This document shows, in pieces, positions 12,366 through 21,892 of a DNA stretch of 64,000 nt. The stretch is from Protoeuglena noctilucae (lineage: Eukaryota > Chlorophyta > Pedinophyceae > Marsupiomonadales > Marsupiomonadaceae). The position numbers were made by a program, and so were the translations under genes. Within the stretch, counting starts at the first letter, position 1. Every line of letters begins with the position of its first letter. The notes beneath the pieces were generated by a model that was given only the letters and a program-made list of their open reading frames with translations, was not told where the DNA came from and did not search any database. The stretch covers positions 413,167-477,166 of the forward strand of contig OY253689.1 of the NCBI GenBank assembly GCA_958009085.1. Direction: 5' to 3'.

Positions 12366-12530
12366 GATGATGATGAGCGATTCAACAGTCGAGGGGTGCT
12401 ATGACTCTCAGAGCCACGCCTTGCGGCAGAAGTGCCGTCCCCCGGGGCAGCTGACACCCCGGGGTTTCCATCGTTGCAGTGCATATGGCACGTGGCCCGC
12501 CCCCGCTAGGTTGCCCCACCCGAAGGCAAA
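12366..12530 (+). repeat. Dispersed repeat family, copy B
   Basis: Same order of blocks as copy A, about 280 bases further on, extended by a CCCGCTAGGTTGCCCCACCC segment also shared with copy C. Confidence 0.8.
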
Positions 12531-12630
12531 GGGAGCGTTGCCCCTGGGCGCCCCGCCTCGCCCACGCTGCGCCCCTGAGGGCCGGCTGGCAGGAGTCGGC
12601 TGTGGGAGCCCGGCTGCTTGCTGCGTGTGT

Positions 12631-12810
12631 GAGATGATGATGTGCAGTTCAATAGCTGAGGGTGCTGAGGTCCATCAGGATCCTCGCCGCATGAGCTAGG
12701 CCCGCGCAACAAGGGCGCCTTCCCCCGGGGCTGCCGCACCCCGGGGGTTCCATTATCGCAGTGCATATGGCACTTGGCCCGCCCCCGCTAGGTCCCCCCA
12801 CCCGAAGGCT
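12631..12810 (+). repeat. Dispersed repeat family, copy C (more diverged)
   Basis: Keeps the GATGATG start, TTCAATAGC, CCTTCCCCCGGGGCTG, GCAGTGCATATGGCAC and CCCGCTAGGT blocks, about 265 bases after copy B. Confidence 0.7.
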
Positions 12811-13433
12811 ATGGGGCCGCCGCCCCGGGCTCCAGCGCCCCTAGCCCCTTCGCCGAACCGCCGCCCCTGCCCGGACGAGCAACCGCAGGATGCCACGCGA
12901 GCGGGCCCCCGGGCACAAAAACAACAGCGAAGCAACGAAGCGGAGACAAGCCCCCATGCCGCGGCGCAGAGCACTTTCGCCCCATGCTAACAACGGACCC
13001 CACCCTGGTCCCACCGGCGCGGTCCCCGCGTCCCGCCGGTCGCTCTGCGTCCCCGTCACGAAAGCCTGCCGTCCCTCTGCACGCACACAGCGCGCAGCGC
13101 CCCGAAAGCCCCCCTAGACTCGGGGGCGCGGCTTGTCCCGACCAGCAGAACTCGAGCGCGTCGTGCTGCCGCCTGGCGCCTGCCAGGGGATATGCGACCG
13201 CATCAGCCGTCGCGAATGCACGCAAAACACCCAACCGCACCCCCTCGCCAACTCGCCAGCCTCCGCCTTGGCCAAACCACCACCGAACCACCGCACTGCG
13301 CGCCACCGCGCCATTTTTTGTGAACCGGCTCTTCGTCACCGGCCATAAAGGCGCGGTGTCCAGAGGGCGCCACGAGGAGGCGGCCGGCGGATCGCGCCAT
13401 CGCGCGTCCGAGTCCCCCCGTGTGTGAGAGGTT
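12811..13433. other. Gene-poor stretch
   Basis: No gene supported; open frames in both directions look random. Nothing recognised apart from the end of the repeat cluster. Confidence 0.5.
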
Positions 13434-13502
13434 GGGACCTTAGTCTGGTGGCGTGATTCGTTCGGACCTGAAAGGTCCCGGGTTCGAACCCCGGAGGGCC
13501 CC
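13434..13502 (+). tRNA. tRNA-Pro(CGG)-like gene, possibly degenerate
   Basis: Perfect T arm (CCGGG TTCGAAC CCCGG), seven-base acceptor stem with one A.G mismatch (GGGACCT with AGGGCCC), and a D arm resembling eukaryotic tRNA-Pro (TAGTCTGGTGGCGTGAT). A TTCGGAC loop would give anticodon CGG. The anticodon stem is about three bases short, so it pairs poorly and the total is 68-69 instead of about 72. It may be a pseudogene or unusual. Confidence 0.5.
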
Positions 13503-13540
13503 TACTGCTTGCGCTCAGACGATGATGCCAAAATAGACAC

Positions 13541-13613
13541 GACGCTGGTGGGGTTCGAACCCACGACCTTCTGCTTCGAAGGCAGACGCGCTATTCCACT
13601 ACGCTACAGCGCC
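13541..13613 (-). tRNA. tRNA-Arg(TCG)
   Basis: Full cloverleaf on the minus strand: acceptor GGCGCTG with CAGCGTC, D arm, anticodon stem TCTGC/GCAGA around loop CTTCGAA (anticodon TCG), variable AGGTC, T arm GTGGG TTCGAAC CCCAC. 73 bases, no intron. Confidence 0.93.
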
Positions 13614-14400
13614 TTCACACATGAGGAACATGGCATGGAAATCGCAAGCAATATAGACCCAGATTTTGTCATCGTGGACCAGCAACACCCTGTCGTGGTT
13701 TCCCTCGCTGCCGGGGCAGGGGACGCTGCCGGAGGGTGTGGGCGGCTGTCAGGCTGCGTGTGCCCGTCCCCGTGTCGAGCTCCAATCCCGCTTTTTTTTT
13801 TTTTTTCCGTCCCCCCGGGCTGAACCATTACGCCTCGAGTCTTGGGGGGGGGGGAGGGCGTCCCCGCGGCTGCGTCAGGGCGACCGTGCGGGCCCCTGCA
13901 CGCACGTCGGCTGTGCCTTCCCCAGCCTGAGGGACCCGCCATTACGCCTCGAGTCTTGGGGGGGGGTTGCGACGGGGGACGAACGTCGGGGCAGAGCTGG
14001 CAGAAATGGGTCGAAGGGCTCAGGAAGTGGCGAGAGACGTGGCGCCTGTGGGGTGGAACGCCGGGGATGCCGAGGCAACACCGGCAGTGGCGCAGACCGG
14101 ACCAGGCGCCACAGGGTCAGAGAGCGGCGTGGCTGCGACGAGGCGGGGAGAGTGGGAGCGCAAGCGGGCCGGAGTGCCTGCCTTTGGGAGTCTGTCGAGG
14201 AGGCCCTGCAGGAGAGCAACGGCTGACGAGGGGTGCTGGTGCCGGACACGGCGGCGCTGGCAGGGCGACCCCTCGCACGACAAACAGCAGGGCAGCGGGC
14301 TTCTGGGGGCGGGCGCGATGGCGGCGCGGCAAGAGCGAACGGCAGCGGCGAGAGTAACACAAGGGGCAGCGAGTGGTGTGCGGGTGCATGGGCTGGGCGA
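13614..14400. other. Gene-poor region with a duplicated block
   Basis: No gene supported. CCATTACGCCTCGAGTCTTG followed by a G run occurs at 13825-13850 and again at 13939-13966, 114 bases apart. A run of 15 T lies at 13792-13806. These may be RNA polymerase III related or simple repeats; I cannot tell. Confidence 0.5.
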
Positions 14401-14505
14401 CACAGGGGTGTCAGCTGCCCCGGGGGACGGCATCTCTGCCGCAAAGCGCGTCTTTGAGAGTCACAGCACCTCACCATAGCACCTCTCGTTTGAATCGCTC
14501 ACTCG
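14401..14505 (-). repeat. Dispersed repeat family, copy D (inverted)
   Basis: The reverse complement carries GAGCGATTCAA, GTGCTATG, TGTGACTCTCA, GCGGCAGAGATGCCGTCCCC and GGGGCAGCTGACACC, in the same order as copies A and B. It lies 43 bases beyond the deformylase stop. Confidence 0.8.
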
Positions 14506-14548
14506 TTGACCTACACACATACCCCACATGACAGTCGCGCCCTACCCC

Positions 14549-16070
14549 TCATGCCCCCTTCCTCTCCGTGCGTCGGATCTCCACCCCCGGGTGCGCGGCT
14601 GCATACGCGTCCTCCATCCCCACGTATCGGTCCCGCTGCCTCGCAAACGTCTCCTGTGACAGCATACAGGGACAGCAGGCGCGTGACGAAACGGGGATGT
14701 TGATAACAAGGATAGGCATCTCTCTTTGCGCAGTGTCCCTTGCAAGAACACCCCAGTGCCTCCATTCCCCCTCGCCTGCGTCACCCTGTTCCCACTCCCA
14801 CTCCCCCTCTCTCTCACCTGCGTCACCCTGTCCACCAGCAGCACCCCCTGCAGGTGGTCGTACTCGTGCTGGAAGATGCGCGCCTCCCACCCCCGCACGT
14901 CGAGCACGAAGGGGCGGCCCGTGAGGTCCTGCGCCCGCACCTTGATGCTCGCGTGGCGGGACACGTCGCCCAGGATGAGGCCCTGGGGAGAGACGGAGTG
15001 GAGGGGAATTGAGGGGTGAATGGGGGAACACTGATAGACGCAGCCAAGGCGAGGGGTTGAGTGGGGGAGCACTGAGTGGGGATGGGCAGCGAGTGGAGGG
15101 CTGTTGAGGGGTGAGTGGAGTAATACAGATAGGCGACTGAAAGCGGATCAGGCGTTGGTGGCACAGCCCACCGCACCGTCACCTATGCATCTCTAACTGA
15201 CAGGCACCCCTCCTCGCCCATCTCCATCCGCACCGTCACCTGTGCGTCCTTGAACGACAGGCACCCCTCCTCGCCCATCTCCATCCGCTTGCTCCCCGAC
15301 ACGACCCTCGGGTTCACCAGCACCACCTCGCTGTTGCGCCGCTCCCTCAGACCCGTGGGGTTGAACACCATCAGTCGCACGTTCACGCCCACCTGGGGCG
15401 CGGCCAGGCCCACGCCGTCGTCCATATACATCACCTCGAGCATCTCAGACGCCAGACGCGCCAGCTGCAGGGGGACATGGGTGTGCATGGGTGGGGGACT
15501 GCTGCAGTCCTGGTCCCTATGATAGTGCCATGGGCGTGGATTGGATGTGCTATCCGCATGTGTCACCTTGGCGTCAAACACCCCGATCTTGGCATTCTGC
15601 TGGCGCAGGCGCGGGTCGGGGTACCTCAGGATGCTGTCGAGCGTCAGCGGGCCCTCCCAATCTGTGTGGCACAACACTTGCGGGAAGCGTTGTACCAGGC
15701 CGGCAGGATTGTACGCAGAGAGACCGACCGCCGCTTGCTGTGCGCCTCTCGCCTGGTATCTCCGTCACGGTGGGTGCGTCGTCTTTCTCCTCCTCTTCCT
15801 CCCGCTTGACGGATGCGAGCTCTTTCATCAGGAAGCCCCTGCGCACGGAGCGGCCGCGGGGTCGACGCGGAAGCCAGTGCAACTGGAGCAACGGACGATA
15901 TTTGTAGATCAGACTCACCTGCCAGCCTCGACCGGGCGGCCCCTGCGCTGGGCGCGGCACGCGCGGGCCGCGAACAGCCGCGCGCCCATCCGCAGCGGGC
16001 CGGCGACGTCGCGGCACCGATGGCCGGCGTGCAGCGCACACAGTATTGTCCCTTGCAACGCGTGCGACAT
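14549..16070 (-). CDS. PDF1B: Peptide deformylase, plastid-type
   Basis: Removes the formyl group from the N-terminal Met of nascent organelle proteins. Exons right to left: 15919-16070, 15753-15838, 15567-15661, 15240-15464, 14818-14982, 14549-14653; 275 residues, phases close. All three metal-site motifs are present: GVGLAAPQVG, EEGCLS (Cys ligand) and QHEYDHL (two His ligands). The first 75 residues (MSHALQG..., Arg/Ala-rich) look like a transit peptide, and the mature start YPDPRLR is family-typical. Intron 2 uses a GC donor (CCAG|GCGAGA at 15752) and is only 91 bases; this joint is the least certain. The type 1B assignment is from overall resemblance. Divergent from MLH1. Confidence 0.9.
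14776..14788 (-). repeat. Intronic copy of deformylase exon 5 end
   Basis: Thirteen bases equal to the exon end at 14818-14830, followed by a GC donor form (GCGAGG), 42 bases downstream of the real GT donor. Confidence 0.6.
15183..15230 (-). repeat. Intronic copy of deformylase motif-2 coding segment
   Basis: Forty-eight bases repeat the exon end at 15240-15287 (offset 57). In frame it again encodes MEMGEEGCLS, then runs into a TAG. Confidence 0.85.
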
Positions 16071-16579
16071 GCTGCCAGGGAAGGCGCGGGGCGCGCGGAC
16101 GGCGCGGGTAGGACACAGTGCGTGGCGCGGGCTGGGACGGTGAAAAACAGGCGCGGAAGGCGTCCGTTGCAACTCCGATGCGAGCCTGTGATCCGTTGCC
16201 AGTGAGGGACTGGCCTCCAGGCGCGCCGGACTCGGCACGTGAGCTATTTGCGCCAGAGAAGCACGCAAGACCGGCCGGTGGACCTCCTCAGCCGTGCCGG
16301 CGATCCGCTAGGGGCACTGGTTGTGCGCTTGACCTTCTCGTGTCCTCGTCACATGCATGATTGCTCCGGGGAACTTGCGATTGCTGCTGGGTAAGCCGTT
16401 CTTGAAGTGAGACGGCTGTTTCACGGTGCTTCTGCGGGCTGAGATCGCTCCTTTTGCTTCTTCATACTAATTAAGCTTACTTGTGTCCATCACACCTGTC
16501 TTGGGGCGGAGAGACTCGACGCACGGTTCGCCCGGGCGCAGCGTGCGCAGGCTGCACTGCTGGCTCTCGTCGGGGAGCC
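16071..16579. other. Divergent promoter region, deformylase and MLH1
   Basis: About 500 bases between two start codons transcribed outward. CpG-rich on the left and AT-richer near 16380-16490. No coding or known element seen. Confidence 0.5.
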
Positions 16580-19500
16580 ATGGCGGCCACATCTGGGGCC
16601 GCGCGGCCGGTCCCAGAGATTCGCAAGCTGGATGAGTCGGTGGTCAATCGCATTGCGGCCGGAGAGGTGCGGAGGGCGTCGCGGGGATGGCGTTCCCTCG
16701 CGCAGCTGCAGCAGACCCCTCGGGGCGCTTGCGGGGCCTCATCCATCGCGTTCGCGTGCCCTGCACCTCTATTATATAACCATCCACTTTCTCGCGTACC
16801 TTTCGTCCCCGAATGGTCTCTCGATTCGCCTCGCACATCGCCGCGACGCTGCGCAGGTCATCCAGCGCCCCGCGAACGCCATGAAGGAGATGCTGGAGAA
16901 TTCCTTGGATGCCGGCGCGACGCAAGTGACGATTACGGTGAAGGACGGGGGCCTGAAGCTCCTGCAGGTCCAGGACAATGGCCACGGCATCCGCACCGAC
17001 GACCTCCCCCTCCTTTGCGAGAGATTCGCCACCTCCAAGCTGCGGGCCTTCGAGGACCTCGCGACGGTGGGGACGCTTGGGTTCAGGCGAGCAGCGCGGG
17101 CCTGCGTGTCGCAGAGGAGATGAGTGGGGAGGTGGATGACAGTCCCTGTGTCCGACCCTCACACTTGCCAGCCCTCACCTCACCAGCCCTTGCCTCTCAG
17201 CCCTCACCTCAACACACATGCATAGTTGGCACAATTGTGCGTTCTCTCAGAGGCGAGGCCCTCGCATCCATCTCCTTCGTGGCCCACCTCACCGTCACCA
17301 CCATGACGCACGGGGCGGCCCATGGCGTGCGCGCCACCTACACCGATGGGAGGCTCAACGGCAGCCCCGTGCCATGCGCGTCAGGTGACGATGGTGGTGA
17401 TGGTGATGGTGCCAGCGAACGCCCTGTTTGCGCTTCCCCGCATCGCAACTTTGGACAACACGCTCTCCCTCTCTCTCATGTGCACCCTTTCCCTCCCTCT
17501 CTCTTTCTGCAGTGCCAGGCACCACCATGTTAGTCGAGGACCTCTTCTACAACATGCCCACGCGCCGCAAAGGCCTGCAGTCCCCGGGTCAGGAGATGGC
17601 ACGGCTGCTGGACGTGGCGGGCAAGTACGCCGTGTACAAGGCAGGGGTCGCCATCACCTGCAAACGGCGAGGGGGGGGGGGGGGGGGGGGATGAGGGGCG
17701 TGTGCGATGATGACTATATGACTACATACGGAGTTGTGGCGTCGTCCATGCATAACGCGAGGCACGATTGTTCAAACACAATCACTGTCACTGTCACTGT
17801 CACTATCTCCTCATGCACCCGATGCAACCCACTGTCACCTACTCTCCCCCCGCCCCTTTCCCCTCCAGTCAAGGCGCCCCCAAGCCCGACCTGTCCACCC
17901 AGCCCGGTGCCTCGCGCCGCGCCACCCTCCGCGCCGTGTACGGTGCGGCAGTGGCGAGTGATCTGCTGGATTTGAACACCGAGTGCGGGGAGTGGGGGGA
18001 GGGGGAAGAGGGGCTGCCATCGGAGCTGTGCGTGAGGGCGGAGGGGCTGGTGTCGGGTGAGGGGTGGGGGGGGGGGGTGGGTGTGGATGTGGGGTGGGGA
18101 AGGCGGGTGAGGGGGGATGTGGAGAAGGGGTGTCAGTGAGAGTAGGGCCTAGACGCCGCATTTGTCTGCCACCCAACCCCCACTGCCACACTCACCTCCC
18201 ACTGTTTAACCACCCCCCTATCAGGCCTCTCCTACCACGGCAAGCGCTCCATGCTTGTCCTTTTCCTCAACGGCCGCCCCGTCGACTGCTCCCCCCTCAA
18301 GCGCGCCATCGAGGGGGTCTACGGTTCGATTCTCCCCAAGAACGCCAAGCCGTTCGCCTTTTTGGACGTGCGCGTGCCCCCTCGCGCCGTCGACGTCAAC
18401 GTCCACCCCACCAAGCAAGAGGTGAGAGTGGTTGAGAGGGGATGGGGACATGGGGAGTGGAGTGGATGTGCACCCAAGCAAGCAAGGGGTGAGAGAGGGT
18501 GACATGGGGAGAGGGGGAGGGTGGTGCGTGAAGTGAGCCTAGTCAGTACTATCTACCCTTACGCATGCACCATCCCACTTCCTCACCCAAACACTCACCA
18601 GTACACCCCCCCACCTTCTCACCAATGACCTTCTCCCCCCCACAGGTCGCCTTTTTGTTCCAAGACGCCCTCGTCTCCCACATCGCCACCGCCATCGAAC
18701 AACTCCTATCGAATGCCAATGCCACCCACCACATCCCCACCGCCAGAGTCGCACCCACCGCCATCGCCTATGCTGGTCAGGATGGGAGGGGTGGCACGCA
18801 GGGGGGTGGCGGCGGGGGCAAGCGGGGGAGGGGCGGTGCGAGTGGGGATGAGGGAGATGAGAGGGAGGGGGAGGGGGGGAGGAGGGGGTCGGGGGCTGGG
18901 GTATCGGGTGAGATGGTTGGAAACACGGGGGGGGGGTTTGCGGTGCGGTGGGATTGGCGTGTGCGGTGTTAAGTGGCATGGACAAAGCAACGAATAAATG
19001 TAATGCTATTGCTCGTAGCTGTTTACTAGTATCTTAGCGCATGTCGACTGTCATCCGACGCTCGCCACTGCCACCCATCGCTACATGCAGCACACATCGC
19101 CATTACTCTCACCGCCACCGCTCCCACCGCTCCCCCTCCCTGGTGACATGCCACGTCATGTCACCCCCACATCCCAGTCAACTCAGTCCCCCCCTGTGTC
19201 TGTTGTCCCATAGGCAAAGCCCCCTATCGTCCCAACAAGCTGGTGCGCGTGGATGCCCGTTCTCAGCCATTGGAGGCCTTCCTCCACCACGCGCCGGATG
19301 AGGGGGCCGTGAGGGCGGCGGGGGAGGGGGGGTGAGTGGGGGGGGGGGAGTGAGTGAGGGAGGGGGGTGAGTGAGGGTGGAGAGATGGGGTTGAGTGGGT
19401 GGGGATGGAGGGGGAGGCATGGGGGTGATTGCGGGGTGGGAAGAGGGGGTGAGCTGGGGGTGGGGATGGGTTAGGTATAGCGGTGAGCCTGTGTCAGTCC

Positions 19501-21696
19501 CTGCCACATTGTTACTTTGCCCCATTGTTACACAGCCATGCTGCCGCACTGCCCACTCACAATCCCCTTGCCTCTCCCCTTCCCCCCCAGCACTGTGCGT
19601 CGCCCCCGCCGTGGCATGACAGCTGGGGGCATGGGATTGGCCACGTTGTTAACAACAACAACAGATGTTATGGGGATAACAGAGGGGGCCACACAGGGGC
19701 GGGGTGATGGCATGGAGGGGGGGCAGATGCAGGGCGGTGGGGTGGGGGGTGGTGCGGATGGCGGTGGGGGCGATGAGAGGGCGGGCGGTGGTGGGGATGC
19801 AAGCGGTGCGGGTGCGGGTGCGGGTGCGGGTGCGGGTGGCAATGCGGGTGCGGGTGCGGCTGCATTGGGTGAGCTGGCAGCCATCCGTCGTTCGGTGCGT
19901 CAGCGGCGGGGGGCGGGGGGGGAATCGACGCAGCTGACGAGTGTCAGAGAGCTGCTGAGGGATGCGGGTGAGGGATGGGTGGGGATGAGGGATGCGGGTG
20001 AGGGGTGGACAGCAATCACCATTGCCACTGCCATCACCGCTACCGTCGCCCCCACAGCCACTCCCTCACCCTCCCACCCTCCCCCCCTCTCACCCTCATC
20101 CTCACCCTCACCCACTCTCAACCCCCTCCCATCCCTTCAACCCCAGAGCACCCCCCCCACCCGGAGCTGTCCGCCGTCTTTGCGCAATGCACGCTGGTGG
20201 GCCTCATTGATCCCGTCGCGGCATTGGCACAGCACGGCACGCGGCTGCTGGTGCTGGACCTGTCGAGCCTCACCCGGGACCTTTTCTTCCAGCTGGCGCT
20301 GCGGGGATTCGAACGCCACCCGCGCGTGAGGCTGGGGGAGGGGGTGGGCGTGGACGAGGCGGTCGAGATGGCGCTGGTGAGAGTTTGTGAATTGTGGATG
20401 AGGAGTAACGTGGAATGGGATGCAGTGTGGGTGTGAGGGATGGGTGGAGATGGGAGGGGTGATGGTGCTGGTGAGAGTGGGTGTGGACGGGGGTGGTCGA
20501 GATGGCGCTGGTGAGAGGAGTGGATGGGGTGTGAGGGGTGTTGGTGAGGTGTTGCGTGCAGTGTTGCGAACGTGTTGCTCATTGCACTTCACGCGCCAGC
20601 ACTCACCCACTCTCACTCACTCACTCCCACTCACCCACACCCACACCCACACCCAAACTCACTCACCCACACCCACCCAACCCGTCCCCCTTCCCCCCCA
20701 GTCCCTCCAGCACTCTCAGGGCTCCTGGTCCCCCCCCTCCCCCACCGCCACCCCCGCCGCCCTCGCCGCCCTCGCCCGGCAGCTGCTCACCCGTAAGCGC
20801 GACCTGCTGGGATCGTGCTTCGGCATAGACATCACCGATTGCGGCAGGATCGTCTCCCTGCCGTTGCTGCTCGATCGATACCACCCGGATTTGGACAGGC
20901 TGCCGGGGCTGGTGTTGGATCTGGCGACGAGGGTGGAGTGGGGGGAGAAGGCGTGTTTTCGGTGAGGGTTATGTGGGGGGTGGGGGTGTTTCTGGGTGTT
21001 GTTGATGTGAGTGGGTAAGAGTGGTGGAGTGGTGGAGTGGTGGAGTGGGGGGAGGAGAAGGCGTGTTTCCGGTGAGGGGGGGGTGGGTGGGGTGTTGTGT
21101 GGGGTGCATTTAAATGATGGAGTAGTGTGTTGGGGATGTTAAGGAATGCTGTTGATATGATTGGTTGACGTGGTTGCGAGGGTGGAGTGGTAAGATGGTG
21201 GGCATCAATCAAGCACGCATCGCCCAGCATCGTGCTGTGCTGTCCGTGTCAGCAGCACGATCGCGGAGGCGCTGGCGGACTTCTACCGCCTGCAGCCGCC
21301 GATGGGGGAGGAGGGGGGTGGGGGAGAGGGGGGTGATGATAAGGGTCAACATGATAAGGGACATGATGAGGGACAGCAAGGCCAGGGAGTGAATGAGGGA
21401 CACGAGAAGGGGCGTGAGGGCGTGGCGTTGCCTGGTTGGCGGAGGGACGGGCGGCGGGAGTGGGCGGTGCGGCACGTGGTGATGCCGGGTGAGTGGATGA
21501 GATGGGCAGTGAGGGAGTGGATGGTTCACATATGTAGCAGCAGTACATATGTGATATCATTCATCATTCCAACACCTCTCTGCCCCTTGCAGCCCTCCGC
21601 TCTCTGTTCAAGCCCCCCGCACATCGTGGCAGGGACGGCACTGTGGTGGAGGTGACGAGGCTGGAGAAGCTGTACCAGATATTCGAGAGGTGCTGA
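16580..21696 (+). CDS. MLH1: MLH1 DNA mismatch repair protein
   Basis: MutL homologue that couples mismatch recognition to strand removal and resolves meiotic crossovers. Exons: 16580-16666, 16857-17086, 17251-17384, 17513-17666, 17869-18056, 18225-18421, 18646-18907, 19214-19331, 19591-19967, 20147-20376, 20702-20961, 21253-21488, 21593-21696; 858 residues. The GHKL ATPase region is intact: NRIAAGEVIQRPANAMKEM, DNGHGI, TSKL, GFRGEALASISFVAHL. FLNGRPVDC and DVNVHPTKQEV follow. The C-terminal domain is complete and ends in FERC, the conserved terminal cysteine. Insertions relative to the family are a Gly-rich linker with a GGTGCG repeat (19804-19865) and a His/Asp/Gln-rich loop (21316-21420). 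Introns 2 and 4 use GC donors. Longer than the human protein (756) because of the linker. Confidence 0.96.
19982..20004 (+). repeat. Intronic copy of MLH1 exon 9 end
   Basis: GGATGAGGGATGCGGGTGAG-type segment repeating the exon end and donor at 19958-19971. Confidence 0.6.
20461..20510 (+). repeat. Two intronic copies of MLH1 exon 10 end
   Basis: The exon end at 20346-20376 with its GTGAGAG donor recurs at 20479-20510 (GTCGAGATGGCGCTG kept, donor GTGAGAG). A shorter copy lies at 20461-20478. Confidence 0.8.
21040..21071 (+). repeat. Intronic copy of MLH1 exon 11 end
   Basis: Repeats 20933-20961 and the GTGAGG donor with a 3-base insertion. It lies in a short GTGGAGTG tandem array. Confidence 0.8.
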
Positions 21697-21892
21697 CAAT
21701 TGAATAAGGGTGTTAACATGTTTGAGTGAGCACATGTGCTTGTGGGTATCTTCAAACATCCCCATGCCAAATGCGAGGCCCTCGCTGACACTGCATCGCT
21801 CGGCACGGCCGCCCTTGAAACACCACGCGACGAGGGACGGCAGGAGTGTATTGCTAGAACTGTCATCCCCTTCTGGTCTGTGCCTCCCCCCC

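Noticed and set aside
12316-12699. Small open frames inside the repeat copies
   Set aside because: They change frame between copies, so the repeats do not conserve a protein.
15574-16116. Single long frame as an unspliced deformylase N-terminus
   Set aside because: It shifts frame before the conserved YPDPRLR region; splicing with a GC donor at 15752 restores the family sequence.
18908-18972. Read-through of MLH1 exon 7 to a TAA, giving a truncated protein
   Set aside because: The GTGAGA at 18908 and acceptor at 19213 are in phase and lead to a conserved KAPYRPNKLVRVDARSQPLE region.
20118-20616. Minus-strand frames opposite MLH1 exon 10
   Set aside because: Shadow of the MLH1 coding strand; no family match.
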